From positions 620,001-684,000 of the forward strand of contig BROI01000014.1 in assembly GCA_027923505.1 (NCBI GenBank): a stretch of DNA of 64,000 nucleotides, in the 5' to 3' direction. The DNA comes from Mayamaea pseudoterrestris (lineage: Eukaryota > Bacillariophyta > Bacillariophyceae > Sellaphorales > Sellaphoraceae). Below are positions 52,036-64,000 of the stretch, piece after piece. The first letter of the stretch is position 1; each line of letters begins with the position of its first letter. The position numbers and the translations under genes were made by a program. The notes beneath the pieces are model-generated. The model was not told the DNA's origin, searched no databases, and saw only the letters and a program-made list of their open reading frames with translations.

Positions 52036-55000
52036 ATGAGTGAAGTAAAAACTGAAAAGAAGCAAAAAACCAATGCGCTGTCTCCCGTAGAACGACTGCA
52101 GGAGCTCGCCATGCTGAAGAAAATTGCGCAGGAAATGGAGCAGCATTTACAAATGCACGACAAGACCTTGGCAGAGTTTTTTGTTTCGCAAGCAGAAGCA
52201 AAAGTGAAGAAGTCAATAAAGGAAAACAGTTCTGCGCCTGATTATTTAGCAACGGCCAAGTCACTGCAGCAGGAACTGACATTACAAGGCGCTGAAAATA
52301 TTTCGTTAGCATTTTGCTCCGTCCTTGTGGAACTAGTTTACAGAGAGTCTCCTCGGATTGCTCGCTTCCAGCAAAAGCTTTCCGCAAAGAGACAGCAGCA
52401 AAAGAGTAATGAGCCAGTTGTGTTGAGCAGCATGCAGGACTCGCAGCGCAAGCAGGAGCTTTCGGGCGTCTTCCCAGGGCTTGCCAAGAATAATTTATCG
52501 CATGGCGTTCCACTGGATGATAACTTTTACGAACACTCGACACGAAATACAGAAAGACAGCAATCAATAAATGCGAGACGTGGAGTTGACAATCGACCGG
52601 CTTGGATGTCGCAGACGAATGGACAGCCTCACGCAGCCCCGTCTTCAGCAGCAGCAGGGGTTCCACAGTCTGGGGAAAAGCGACGAGTCAACAATTTACC
52701 AGCATGGATGACCAAGTTGGAGCCTGATGCGAAGCGTGCTCGCTCGGAACAATTGGAACTATACGGCATTTACAAGGGAAGCATTCTCAAGACACTAGAC
52801 TTTGGTTTGGTGGTTGAGTTTAGTGCTGGCTCGTCTCGACATGAGGGCATGGTGTTTAACACGCAAATATCGAAACAGCCCAATGCTCCGCACAATTACA
52901 GGCGCAATCAACCTGTATGGGTTAAGGTGATTAGTGTCAAGGATCAACAGAATGGAGAAAAGAAGATTGCATTGAGTTTAAAGGATGTTGATCAAAAGGA
53001 TGGAACGGATCTCATGCCGCATCGTTCACTCGTTGCCTCTGGGTACGACAAGCCAGCAGCTGCATTCGCGCCTCCATCCTCCGTCGTACATCCTGGTCTT
53101 GATGTACAAGCACTGAAACAAAAGGAAGCCGAGGAGGAAGCATCTCGGCGGGTTCGATCCATGGGCGATGGTTCGAGTACCATTCGTCGACGCAAGCAAT
53201 TGACCGAGCACGAGTTGTTTGAAGCGCAGCAACTTATTCGATCGGGAGTGTTGCCCGTCGAACAATACCCCACATACGACGCTGAAGGTGGACTTGGCAT
53301 GCTTGCTGTGGAAGAAACGGAGGAAGAAACAGAAGTTGAGCTGGCCGAAAGCGAACCTGCGTTTTTGCGAGGACAAACACGAAACAGTGGTCGCGACTCG
53401 GATCCCATTAAAATTGTCAAGAATCCCGACGGGTCCATGCAACGTGCTGCCATGCAGCAATCAGCCTTATCGAAGGAGCGTCGCGAGTTGCGTCAAGCGC
53501 AGGCGAATCAGTTGATTGATTCCATTCCAAAGGACTTGAATCGACCTTGGGAGGATCCAGTGCCAGAAGCTGGAGAGCGGCACTTTGCGCAGGAACTACG
53601 GGCGATCAACATGAGCGCTTTTGACGGAGCACCTGAATGGAAGAAGAAGGCTGAGAACAAAACACTGTCGTTCGGCATTATTTCCACCAAGTCAATCAAG
53701 GAGCAGCGAGAGAGCCTTCCGGTCTATCGATTGAAAAAGGAATTGATGGAAGCCATATCGAAGAATCAAATTTTGATTGTAGTCGGGGAGACTGGAAGTG
53801 GTAAAACAACACAAATGACGCAGTACATGGTTGAAATGGGATTGACGAAAAGTGGAATGATTGGGTGCACACAGCCTCGTCGAGTTGCAGCCGTCTCAGT
53901 TGCGAAGCGTGTCGCGGAAGAGTATGGCTGCGCTCTTGGAGAGCAAGTTGGTTACTCGATTCGTTTTGAAGATGTTACATCCAAGGAAACGATTATCAAG
54001 TACATGACGGATGGTATGTTGATGAGGGAGTACCTCGCAGACAACGATCTACGTCGCTACAATGCGCTAATGCTGGATGAAGCTCATGAGCGAACCGTGC
54101 ATACTGATGTACTCTTTGGCCTTTTAAAGGACTTGTGCAGGAGACGGCCCGACTTGAAGATCATCGTTACGAGTGCTACATTGAATGCAGAGAAATTCAG
54201 CGCTTACTTCTTTGACTCGCCGATCTTTACAATTCCTGGTAGGACGTTTCCAGTTGAGATCTTGTATGTGAAGGAGCCAGAACCAGATTATCTTGAGGCT
54301 GCTATCATCACCGTTATGCAGATCCACCTCGACCAACCAGCGGGTGATATCTTGGTATTTTTAACGGGTCAGGAAGAGATTGATACATGTTGCGAAACAT
54401 TGTACACGCGAATGGAGGCGTTGAAAGATCTCGCACCTGAGCTCATTATTTTGCCCGTGTACTCCGCTTTACCGTCGGAAATTCAGTCTCGTATTTTTGA
54501 GCCGGCTCCACAGGGATCGCGTAAATGCATTGTCGCAACTAATATTGCCGAGGCGTCGTTAACAATTGACGGAATTTACTATGTGGTCGATCCTGGATTC
54601 AGCAAACAGAATGTCTACAATGCTAAGCTAGGCATGGATTCCTTGGTTGTCACGCCGATCAGCCAAGCTTCAGCCAAACAAAGAGCTGGCAGAGCGGGTC
54701 GAACGGGCCCAGGGCGATGTTACAGGCTCTATACTGAGTCTGCTTTTAAAAACGAAATGCTGCCAACCAACATTCCCGAAATTCAGCGCACCAATCTGGG
54801 AAATGTTGTCCTGCAGCTTAAAGCCATGGGTATTAACGATCTGCTCGGCTTTGATTTTATGGACCCGCCGCCGGTCGCCACGCTTATTGGTGCACTGGAG
54901 TCCCTTTTTGCTCTTGGGGCTTTGGACGAGGAGGGCTTGCTGACGCGGCTTGGCCGCAAAATGGCTGAGTTTCCTCTTGATCCAAGCTTATCTAAAATGC

Positions 55001-55680
55001 TCATCTTATCTGTGGATCTTGGCTGCTCGGATGAAATTCTTACGATCACAGCCATGCTTTCGGTAGAAAATCCGTTCTTTCGTCCTCGTGACAAGCAAGC
55101 GCAGGCTGACATGAAAAAGGCGAAGTTCCATCAGGTGGAAGGAGACCATCTGACTCTTTTGACAGTCTACAAGGGATGGGAAGCAGCGAAATTTAGCAAT
55201 CCATGGTGCTTTGAAAACTATATCCAGGCGAGAAGCATGCGTCGCGCACAGGACGTGCGCAAGCAGCTCGTGACAATCATGGATCGTTACCGACTGGACC
55301 TGATCAGCGCCGGAAAGAACTATAAGATCATCTGCAAGGCTATATGTGCTGGCTTTTTTACCAACGCTGCAAAGAAGGACCCTCAGGAGGGATATAAAAC
55401 CTTGGTCGACCAGACTCCAGTGTACATTCATCCATCTTCGGCATTGTTTCAAAAGAACCCCGAATATGTTATCTATCACGAACTTGTTCTGACGACAAAG
55501 GAATACATGCGCAACATCATGGTTATTGACGCCAAGTGGCTCGTCGAGTTAGCTCCAGCCTTTTACAAACAAGCCGATGCGAACAAGATTACAAAAGCGA
55601 AACGCAAGGAGAAGATCGAACCCTTGTTCGACCGATTTAATCCTAAGGATGCCTGGAGACTGTCGCGGCGAAAGGGATAA
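52036..55680 (+). CDS. PRP22: DEAH-box pre-mRNA splicing helicase Prp22/DHX8
   Basis: 1214 aa, single exon. Releases spliced mRNA from the spliceosome. N-terminal helical region, then an S1 RNA-binding domain at about 240-320 ([19 protein letters not shown]), which distinguishes Prp22 from Prp2, Prp16 and Prp43. Helicase motifs: [11 protein letters not shown] (584-), Ia [14 protein letters not shown] (681-684), [44 protein letters not shown]. The HA2/ratchet and OB domains follow to the end. All catalytic motifs are intact, and the length is typical of the family. Given the intron content here, it is a core housekeeping gene. Confidence 0.97.
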   Translation: MSEVKTEKKQKTNALSPVERLQELAMLKKIAQEMEQHLQMHDKTLAEFFVSQAEAKVKKSIKENSSAPDYLATAKSLQQELTLQGAENISLAFCSVLVELVYRESPRIARFQQKLSAKRQQQKSNEPVVLSSMQDSQRKQELSGVFPGLAKNNLSHGVPLDDNFYEHSTRNTERQQSINARRGVDNRPAWMSQTNGQPHAAPSSAAAGVPQSGEKRRVNNLPAWMTKLEPDAKRARSEQLELYGIYKGSILKTLDFGLVVEFSAGSSRHEGMVFNTQISKQPNAPHNYRRNQPVWVKVISVKDQQNGEKKIALSLKDVDQKDGTDLMPHRSLVASGYDKPAAAFAPPSSVVHPGLDVQALKQKEAEEEASRRVRSMGDGSSTIRRRKQLTEHELFEAQQLIRSGVLPVEQYPTYDAEGGLGMLAVEETEEETEVELAESEPAFLRGQTRNSGRDSDPIKIVKNPDGSMQRAAMQQSALSKERRELRQAQANQLIDSIPKDLNRPWEDPVPEAGERHFAQELRAINMSAFDGAPEWKKKAENKTLSFGIISTKSIKEQRESLPVYRLKKELMEAISKNQILIVVGETGSGKTTQMTQYMVEMGLTKSGMIGCTQPRRVAAVSVAKRVAEEYGCALGEQVGYSIRFEDVTSKETIIKYMTDGMLMREYLADNDLRRYNALMLDEAHERTVHTDVLFGLLKDLCRRRPDLKIIVTSATLNAEKFSAYFFDSPIFTIPGRTFPVEILYVKEPEPDYLEAAIITVMQIHLDQPAGDILVFLTGQEEIDTCCETLYTRMEALKDLAPELIILPVYSALPSEIQSRIFEPAPQGSRKCIVATNIAEASLTIDGIYYVVDPGFSKQNVYNAKLGMDSLVVTPISQASAKQRAGRAGRTGPGRCYRLYTESAFKNEMLPTNIPEIQRTNLGNVVLQLKAMGINDLLGFDFMDPPPVATLIGALESLFALGALDEEGLLTRLGRKMAEFPLDPSLSKMLILSVDLGCSDEILTITAMLSVENPFFRPRDKQAQADMKKAKFHQVEGDHLTLLTVYKGWEAAKFSNPWCFENYIQARSMRRAQDVRKQLVTIMDRYRLDLISAGKNYKIICKAICAGFFTNAAKKDPQEGYKTLVDQTPVYIHPSSALFQKNPEYVIYHELVLTTKEYMRNIMVIDAKWLVELAPAFYKQADANKITKAKRKEKIEPLFDRFNPKDAWRLSRRKG

Positions 55681-55724
55681 AAGATTGTATATATAACAAA
55701 ACTGGCTAACAGAGTAGCGATTTC

Positions 55725-57194
55725 TTATTGTATTTCATATGTGGGTAGGTGCTCGTCCGCAGGTTTGCCGTCAACGGTGTCATGAGTTGTTGGCAAAATG
55801 TTGGCCATCGTAAAGGAACCATATTTCATGTCGTCAAGCCAAGTCGACCATTGCGGAACTCTGCTTTTGCTTCGACTCACTGTAAAATTAATAACCTTGT
55901 CGATAATAGCAGCTGTCATAGCTCGCGTCATGGCGCCGCGCATGTCCACTGATGACTCGATCAAGCGTTCCATTTCGTCATGTGACCAGCGAAGTAGCGT
56001 GCAGTCGTCCGTCGCGACAATTGTATAGAACGAGTTTGATACCTTTGGCGCGGGGACGGGAGTGTCGACGACGTGAATGGTTCGCCGGTGAGCAAGACTG
56101 GGTGCGTCCGACTCGGATCCGTCATTATTTTGTCGATTGGCATTCTCATGTACCGGCGAAGGTTTACTTTTCTTTGGCTGCACTGTTACTTGGTAATCGT
56201 CATCGTCGCCTTTGACAGCCTTTGTCGCCGTACGTTTGGCTTGATGCTTGATCCAGTACTGTTCTAAAAAGGCCATTTCTCCAACCCATGCACCCGGTGC
56301 CTCCCGAGGCTCATCATCGTCCACCGTCGGTGAGTCCTTGATCGAAACCGCAGACAGTCGACGCCCTAGTGCACTTGCTTGCGTCTGGCCCTTGACGACG
56401 AGATACACATGGTCCAGCTTTTCACCTTGCCGTACAATGAGCTTGTTCTTTGGAACATGTATCACCTCGGCGCGATTGTAGATAATCTCAAACTGTTTCG
56501 GCGTAATGCCATGTCTTAAAAAGTATGTATCGTATATTTCTTCCTGCTCCCTTGTTAATCTCACACTAGAAGTCCGTTCCTTGTAGATGTTTCGGATGAA
56601 GTAGCCATTGACTGCTGCAAAAGTGAGCGCCCAAGCGATAGGAACAGGCCGAAAGGGTATTTGCTTGGAGTGGTAGATCACAGAGGCGAGACTGCCCGTC
56701 ACCGAAAAGACGCGCAGCTCCAAAACGTCAGAGCGAGTAAAGCCAATCAGAGAAGTAATCGAGCCTAAATTCAAGATTAATGTCGGCCAATTGAGGTGCC
56801 ACCATTCAACAAATCTATTCCAGAACTCCTCAAAGGATTCCCATGCATTTTCTGACGAACGTGAAGCTACAATTGCCGGCTCGACGGCTTTAAAAGGTTT
56901 TGGAGGCGCGAGCGAGGATTGCACTGGCATTTTTGGTATATCTGGCAAAATGTTCTTCTTTTTGGGAGGAATCTTGATTCGAAAGAATACTCCTCTGTGA
57001 ACGCCTTGGATGTAATTGGTTTTAAAGAAAGGTTGCCTCTGTTGTATCTTGGCTTCCGTGTCGATCAGCTTTCGTACTTCATCCGTCCGATGAAATCTAA
57101 TCCGTAACAGCTTGTCAAGGAACTTTCGATTCGTCATCATAGAGTTTTGCAGTGAACATGAGAAAGCTTGGCTCACCTTTTGGCAAGCTTTCAT
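55725..57194 (-). CDS. Popeye-like cyclic-nucleotide-binding membrane protein
   Basis: 489 aa from ATG 57194; ATGs at 57140 and 57137 are also possible. Three hydrophobic helices lie at about 135-205 (TLILNLGSITSLIGF, VFSVTGSLASVIY, PIAWALTFAAVNGYFI). Next comes a cNMP-binding-like beta-roll (NKLIVRQGEKLDHVYLVVKG, then GAWVGEMAFLE), broken by an 80-residue charged insert. This three-helix plus cNMP layout is that of Popeye proteins, which bind cAMP in animals. No ion-channel pore is seen. An ATG at 57198 in an ideal context (gaccATGg) opens another frame of 27 codons (MDESLPKGEP...), so the true N-terminus needs transcript data. Convergent with Prp22, 44 bp apart. Confidence 0.7.
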   Translation of the reverse strand: MKACQKVSQAFSCSLQNSMMTNRKFLDKLLRIRFHRTDEVRKLIDTEAKIQQRQPFFKTNYIQGVHRGVFFRIKIPPKKKNILPDIPKMPVQSSLAPPKPFKAVEPAIVASRSSENAWESFEEFWNRFVEWWHLNWPTLILNLGSITSLIGFTRSDVLELRVFSVTGSLASVIYHSKQIPFRPVPIAWALTFAAVNGYFIRNIYKERTSSVRLTREQEEIYDTYFLRHGITPKQFEIIYNRAEVIHVPKNKLIVRQGEKLDHVYLVVKGQTQASALGRRLSAVSIKDSPTVDDDEPREAPGAWVGEMAFLEQYWIKHQAKRTATKAVKGDDDDYQVTVQPKKSKPSPVHENANRQNNDGSESDAPSLAHRRTIHVVDTPVPAPKVSNSFYTIVATDDCTLLRWSHDEMERLIESSVDMRGAMTRAMTAAIIDKVINFTVSRSKSRVPQWSTWLDDMKYGSFTMANILPTTHDTVDGKPADEHLPTYEIQ

Positions 57195-57425
57195 CCATGG
57201 TCAAGCATCGAATGTTCTCTACCGTAGGTGGTCGTCACGCAAAGTGTCGCACCGGTTTTGCATTCCGGCGCGCCAAGCACAGTTGAAGTTTCGAAAACCA
57301 AGCTCCAGCCATCAGATCCATCCCCAAGATCCCATCAAAGGGCTGTCTGGCGAACAAAAGCATTCATTCTTCGCTTGTTCCTCGCTCAGTATCTCTACGT
57401 ACCAAGACAGCGTCTGTTTGCGACC

Positions 57426-58985
<1,560 letters not shown>

Positions 58986-59314
58986 AGGCCCGACACCTGT
59001 ACTTGCATATGAATGATAATGGCGACGGGAAATGAAATCCCGCTAGCCTACTTTTGAATATCCACTTTTTCGAATAATTCAATAGTAGATTTTCTTCTTT
59101 ACTTTAACTCCGTTACAAGGTCTAGAGCTCTATCGTAGTTTAACTTGGCGAAGACGGCATAGCTGACTGCAGCAGCGTCCTTCCGTCGTCCGTGGAACCC
59201 GGAGTTGCCGTGCACAGATCGTGCTGCCAAAACTCACGCCTCGAACAAAGCCGGCACAGTCATCGAGGAAAGCGACCATTCCGTCCCAGTTGTAGCAAGG
59301 GATTTTCTTAAAGC
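58986..59314. other. Intergenic between POR and AP-2 alpha
   Basis: 329 bp: 3' UTR of POR and promoter of the adaptin gene. No gene seen. Confidence 0.4.
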
Positions 59315-62300
59315 ATGGCGACACAAGCACGAGGCCTTCAAAATTTTATTTCTGACTTGCGCAATGCAAAGGGAAAGGTAAGAAGAGTAACCGGCGAAGA
59401 CAACAAGTCGATCCGACGCCATGGTGGCCGATCATCGCCGTGCAGCCTTGCGCGCAGCGGTACTGAAAACGAGTTGTCAGCCAATGAGAAGACACCCTTT
59501 GGATCGACTTTGGCATTTGTATGGATGAATGACTTATGCCTCGAAGTTTCTTTGAAGAAAATAGCCAGATTTGGTCATTATAACCCTTGCGAGACCACCA
59601 TGATGGCGGACATGTTTACGATGCTTTTGCTTAACCAGCGCTTGCTCTACCCTTTTTAGGACGACGAGAAGAAGCGCGTCGACAAGGAGCTTGCTAATAT
59701 ACGGAAGAATTTTACGCCAAAGGGTGGGAAATTGGCTGACGACGGAAGCAATCCGAGTCTGTCGTCGTATCAACGCAAAAAATATGTTTGGAAGCTTGTT
59801 TACATTCATGTGCTTGGATACGATGTCGATTTTGGCCACGCAGAGGTTTTAGTGTTAGTGAAGTCTCCAAAGTACTCGGAGAAGCTTGTTGGATACACGG
59901 CGTTGAGCCTGTTAATGCGCGGTGACGATTCTTCGATAGGCTCGATTCGAAGCACCATTGTAAAAGACTTGACGCAACCGACTGCCGCCAGCTCGAAAAG
60001 CGGCGTCCCTCCAGATGCAGCACAATCACTGGCTTTATGTTGTACTGCAAATATTGTTGGGCTTGAGTTGATCCAGTCGCTGCATGTCGAAGTTCAGCAA
60101 ACGCTTGTAGCCAAAGCCACGAGCTCTTACGTCAAGAAGAAAGCTGCACTTTGTCTTTTGCGACTGGCACGTACCAGTGCCAAGCTTATACAAAGCAGAG
60201 AATTTGCGCCGCAAGTTGCGCAGCTGCTTCAAGATCGTCATCTAGGTGTGCTGACGAGCACCATGGGTCTTTTGTACGGATTGGCAACGCAGGTTCCTTC
60301 CGAGTATGTTAGTCTCATACCATATGCGGTTCACATTCTTGGGATGCTAGTCTTGAAAAAGGCATGCGCTCGCGAATACTTGTACTATCGCACTCCAAGT
60401 CCATGGCTGCAGATTAAGCTGCTGAAGTTTTTGCAACTGTACCCACAGGCGCTAGTTTCTAATGGCGAGGAAGAATCGGCCAGCAACGGTGGCGGTGCCC
60501 ACATTTCGCAATTGACGAGCATTATTTCTAAGATATTGACCGAAACAGATGTATCTGACTCGATCAATAAATCGAATGCGGATCACGCTGTGTTGTTCGA
60601 AGCAGTGAATTTGATCGTATGTTGGGGGTCCTCAAGTCCACCTCAATTGCGAGAAGGAGCGATGAAGCTGCTTGGTAAATTCATTTCTGTCCGCGAGCCA
60701 AACATTCGATACCTTGGACTGATGACGATGGCAAAATTGGCGCATTTAGAAGGCAGCATTGAGGCAATCAAGAAACATCAAGCCACGGTCCTCGTTTCGT
60801 TGAAAGACGCTGATATTAGCGTTCGTCGCCGAGCATTGGATCTTTTGTTCGTCATGTGCGATACGGATAATGCCGAGAGGATTGTTGACGAGCTTGTCGC
60901 TCACCTCGCCCAGGCCGATGCTGCAATCCGCGAAGAGATGGTGCTCAAAATAGCAATTCTCGCTGAGAAGTACGCGACTGATCTTCGCTGGTATGTTGAC
61001 ACGATATTAAAGCTCATCTCAATCAGTGGCGACTACGTCAGCGACGCTATTTGGCATCGAGTCGTTCAAATTGTTACAAATCACCCTCAAGGGGACTTGC
61101 AGGCCTACACGGCTGCCACGCTTTTAGTTGCGACAAGTCCTCGTCGGTGCCACGTGACAACTGTGCGTGTTGCGGCCTACATACTCGGCGAATTTGGGTT
61201 TTTGATTGCGGAACGACCCGGCATGAGTGGAGAGGAGCAGTTTAGGATCCTACACCAGCACTGGCCCACAGCTGATAGCCAGACGCGGTCTGTTCTGTTG
61301 ACAACATATGCCAAGCTGTCAAACTTGTACGAGGAATGTCGACCATTGGTTGCGCCAGTTTTTGCAAGATGTAGCAATAGTGTCGAAGTGGAAGTTCAAC
61401 AACGCGCCGCTGAGTATTCTTCGATGAGGGAAGCCTTCAATCCCGAGGCAGTGGAAGATTTGCTTCGCGAGATGCCTCCATTTGAAGAAAAGAAAACGAG
61501 CGCATTAGAGCAGCGACTTCGAGAAAAGGAAGGCGAAGAAAGTGCTGCTGTCCAAAAAGCTCAAAGGCCGAGCGCGGCACAACGAAAACGAGCTGCGCAA
61601 AGCGCTGCAGCGGCGAAAGCAGTCGAAGAAGTGGCCAAGGCGGAGCTTCAAGAAGAGCCCGACGACCCCGTCAGCCCCATTAGTGGTAAGTATTCTAGGA
61701 ATTGGATGCTATTTGAAAGCAAGCAGTGCTTATCTTACGTTGTTTCTTATTGAACCATTAGACGGAAGCCCAGGAACTGCAAAAGATTTCAATCGCACCG
61801 AAAAAATTGGTATTCCGAAAGAAGTCATACCAGCCATGCGAAAAGCCTTTTCGAATCTCTGCACATCGCCATCTGGAGTACTGTTTGAAAATGCGCTCCT
61901 TCAAGTTGGTGTGAAGCATGAATACGTCGGTGCTCAAGGCCGCGTTTCCATATTTTTTGGCAATTTGAGCAAAGCACCTTTGCACAACTTCCGCGCAATT
62001 ATTGATGAAGTCGATCATCTTAATATTCAAAAGCAAGGAACACAAGGTCTCCTCGATCCGGACGACGACGGTGGCTGCACCGTAGCCGTTAGAACCCAAG
62101 CGAAGTTGCTTTTGATTGTCGAATGTGCCGCACCATTTGATGATGCTCCTGCCATGCGCGTGGCATTTACAACTGATGGTGGCGAGTACCATGAGTATCC
62201 ATTGCGCCTTCCTATCGTCGCAACTTGCTTCATGGAACCTGTTTCCCTTGAGCCTCAGCCATTTATGCAGCGATGGAAGAGTCTAGAGGGTCAGGATCGC

Positions 62301-62624
62301 GAGTGTCAAGAGGTCATAAAGGCGCCGCCAAATGCTCCTCCCATTGACGAAGAGTACATGGAACGAATCTCGGCAATTGTCACGGACGGACTAAAATTCG
62401 GGCGTTGTCCTGGTTGCGATCCAACACCCTGGACCGTCTCGGGAGCTGCGACATTTCGGACTGTGGCAAAAGATGCGAATGGCAACAACATTAATGTCGG
62501 CTGTTTGGTTCGCGTTGAAGCCAATCCGCAGGCTGGAGCATTCCGAGTCACAACACGAACCCTGCATCCGTTATGCTCCAAAGCGATTAAGAACGTTGCA
62601 CTTGTGAGCATAAAACTGGCTTAA
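59315..62624 (+). CDS. AP2A: AP-2 complex subunit alpha (alpha-adaptin)
   Basis: Exons 59315-59377, 59660-61685, 61762-62624 with introns of 282 and 76 nt (both GTAAG donors), 983 aa. The 21-codon first exon (MATQARGLQNFISDLRNAKGK) joins DDEKKRVDKELANIRKNF, the alpha-adaptin start. The helical trunk carries KKYVWKLVYIHVLGYDVDFG and SYVKKKAALCLLRL. An Ala/Lys/Glu-rich hinge (about 600-670) precedes the two-part ear (ALLQVGVKHEYVGAQGRVSI; the C-terminal platform ends KNVALVSIKLA). It is the large subunit of the clathrin adaptor at the plasma membrane; binds PIP2 and endocytic cargo and partners. Confidence 0.95.
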
Positions 62625-62681
62625 GGACGCAAGTGTCGCATGTAGCATTTAAGTCGCATGCTATATTGTACCAATGTTAGT

Positions 62682-64000
62682 CTATGCGTTATGTAATATG
62701 CTGGAGGCTTGAGCTAGAGACGCACGAAGACCCCAGTAGTTCAGTTGCAGAGCTGACTCTGTCATCTCCACATTGTGTATACGATTCTTCAGAGCTTTTA
62801 ATGTATTTGTCATCTCGGCATCAAAGTCACTTTGCGTGGCAAAGTCGCCGTAGCCTTTACTGTCGACAAGCCGCTTTATTTCAGGCGGCAGACTTTCAAA
62901 TGGATATGTTGCCTTCGTGCCACGCACTTTGTTTTTCGACAAAAGGCTTTCGATCTTCTCCCATAATAACGGTTCGTCGTACCAAATACAGTTGCCACCC
63001 TCGTCAAAATCCCTCGTGTCCGAAAGAGGCGGTTTCTCGCCCTTCCGGCACATCCAAACCCTTTCCTTAACTGCGCTTACGAAGCTGATAGTAAGACCCA
63101 TGCGTTCAGCTCGCCCGACTCTCCCACAGCGATGAATGTAGACCTCCGGTGTATCCGGTAGAGTCATGTTGATGACAAACGGCAGACCCTGAATGTCAAT
63201 TCCGCGAGCTGCAACGTCTGTCGCGAGGAGAATGCGTACAGTCCTCAATTTGAATTTCTCAAGACTTTCCTTCCGCTCCTGCATCCTCCGCATACCCGCC
63301 AGCACCGCAAAGCTGTACTTTTCAACGTATCCTTTTCCATCGGTTTGGCTCAAGCTTTTCAAGTACTTTTCGGTTTGATTACAATCTAAATTTGTTCGAC
63401 AGAATACCAACACTTGGTCCATGTCAAACCTATCAATCGTCTCGAGAAGTAAACGCATCTTCACCTGCTTAATCTTTTCGCTGTTAGCTTCTTCATCATC
63501 AAGCCCATCAAAAGAGACCGGCGCTTCCAAGTTCCCGCCTCGATGGACGCTGTCTGTTTGCAGCAGATGCGCACTAGAGTCAAATGCAGACGGATGAACT
63601 TCAATTACAAAATGATGAACTGTCTCGGGAAGAATACTGTCATTTTGTTTTAACTTTATCCACGTTGGCCGGTGACAGAGGGTGCCAGCCAGTTCTTGCA
63701 CCTGCTTACTTTCAAGAGTTGCCGAGAAGAAGCACACTTGGAGACGTTCAAATCGGGAAGTAATTTGGTTGCTGGCGACGAGTAACCTTCCATAGATGGA
63801 CTTGATGCCTTTGATCGACTCTTTATTGCTAATTAGCTCGTCTGCTTCATCTAATACCAGGATACGCCCGTTCGATGTCTGGATTGTTCCCTTTTTCACA
63901 TAAGACGCCATGATAGGCGGAGTGCCGACGATGATATCTACCAGTCCTTCCTTAAGCAGATCAATTGTGACTCTCGGATTGATCCCGCCCACAAGCAGTG
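62682..64000 (-). CDS. DDX1: DEAD-box RNA helicase DDX1, C-terminal part (runs off right edge)
   Basis: The frame is open to position 64000; about 439 residues are visible. Ib VGTPP (usually VGTPG), II VLDEADELIS, III FFSATLE, V LLATDVAARGIDIQGLP, VI HRCGRVGRAERMG. The C-terminal 'DEGGNCIWYDEPLLWEKIE' segment is the mark of DDX1, which has a SPRY insert between motifs I and Ia (outside the window). DDX1 works in tRNA splicing with the RtcB ligase and in RNA processing. Convergent with AP-2 alpha (57 bp). The N-terminal P-loop part is not seen. Confidence 0.92.
   Translation of the reverse strand, partial: LLVGGINPRVTIDLLKEGLVDIIVGTPPIMASYVKKGTIQTSNGRILVLDEADELISNKESIKGIKSIYGRLLVASNQITSRFERLQVCFFSATLESKQVQELAGTLCHRPTWIKLKQNDSILPETVHHFVIEVHPSAFDSSAHLLQTDSVHRGGNLEAPVSFDGLDDEEANSEKIKQVKMRLLLETIDRFDMDQVLVFCRTNLDCNQTEKYLKSLSQTDGKGYVEKYSFAVLAGMRRMQERKESLEKFKLRTVRILLATDVAARGIDIQGLPFVINMTLPDTPEVYIHRCGRVGRAERMGLTISFVSAVKERVWMCRKGEKPPLSDTRDFDEGGNCIWYDEPLLWEKIESLLSKNKVRGTKATYPFESLPPEIKRLVDSKGYGDFATQSDFDAEMTNTLKALKNRIHNVEMTESALQLNYWGLRASLAQASSILHNA

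Noticed and set aside
57228-57425. Upstream extension of POR
   Set aside because: Open frame but starts on GTG and puts residues before the signal peptide; the ATG at 57426 has a good context (gaccATG).

Overview
The window is nuclear DNA from a photosynthetic stramenopile, most likely a diatom. Supporting points: compact genes with short GT-AG introns (mostly 70-220 nt); several proteins with a signal peptide followed by an 'ASAFAP'-like motif, the bipartite signal for secondary red plastids (clearest in protochlorophyllide oxidoreductase and the protein at 32079-32654); tandem EGF-repeat membrane proteins; and a nuclear protochlorophyllide oxidoreductase. The species cannot be told from the sequence alone.

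Left half (1-37.6 kb), mostly one strand alternation after another: N-terminal part of a FAN1-type DNA-repair nuclease (runs off the left edge); a secreted intradiol-dioxygenase-like protein; a QCR9-like complex III subunit; an unrecognised coiled-coil protein; a plastid TrmA/RlmD-type RNA methyltransferase; a SelD-associated flavoprotein oxidoreductase; plastid Obg GTPase; STE24 CAAX protease; an aldo/keto reductase; a DUF6817-like protein; a mitochondrial DnaJ; a plastid DUF2997 protein; a longin R-SNARE; NOL10/Enp2; a PX-BAR sorting nexin; two neighbouring EGF-repeat membrane proteins; two divergently transcribed 3-phosphoglycerate dehydrogenases; a small plastid protein; a small one-TM protein; a polyQ Cys/His protein; and a RibD-C-type riboflavin reductase.

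Middle (about 37.8-50.0 kb): a 12.2-kb head-to-tail satellite array of about 70 copies of a 169-bp unit. Almost every unit carries a 19-nt palindrome (TGGTGACAA-N-TTGTCACCA). The array has higher-order structure, diverged edge units that resemble each other at both ends, and one block of non-repeat DNA. It is the main unexplained element of the window.

Right half (50.6-64 kb): a metallophosphoesterase, the spliceosomal helicase Prp22/DHX8, a Popeye-like cNMP-binding membrane protein, plastid protochlorophyllide oxidoreductase (four exons), the alpha subunit of the AP-2 clathrin adaptor (three exons), and the C-terminal part of the DDX1 helicase (runs off the right edge).

Most genes are housekeeping: RNA processing and ribosome assembly (NOL10, Prp22, DDX1, Obg, TrmA-like), membrane traffic (R-SNARE, sorting nexin, AP-2), plastid and mitochondrial function. 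Most neighbours are divergent pairs with 190-470 bp between start codons, or convergent pairs with 40-100 bp between stop codons, so shared promoters and overlapping 3' UTRs are expected. Exon joins given below were deduced from frame, splice consensus and protein-family fit; none was checked against transcripts.
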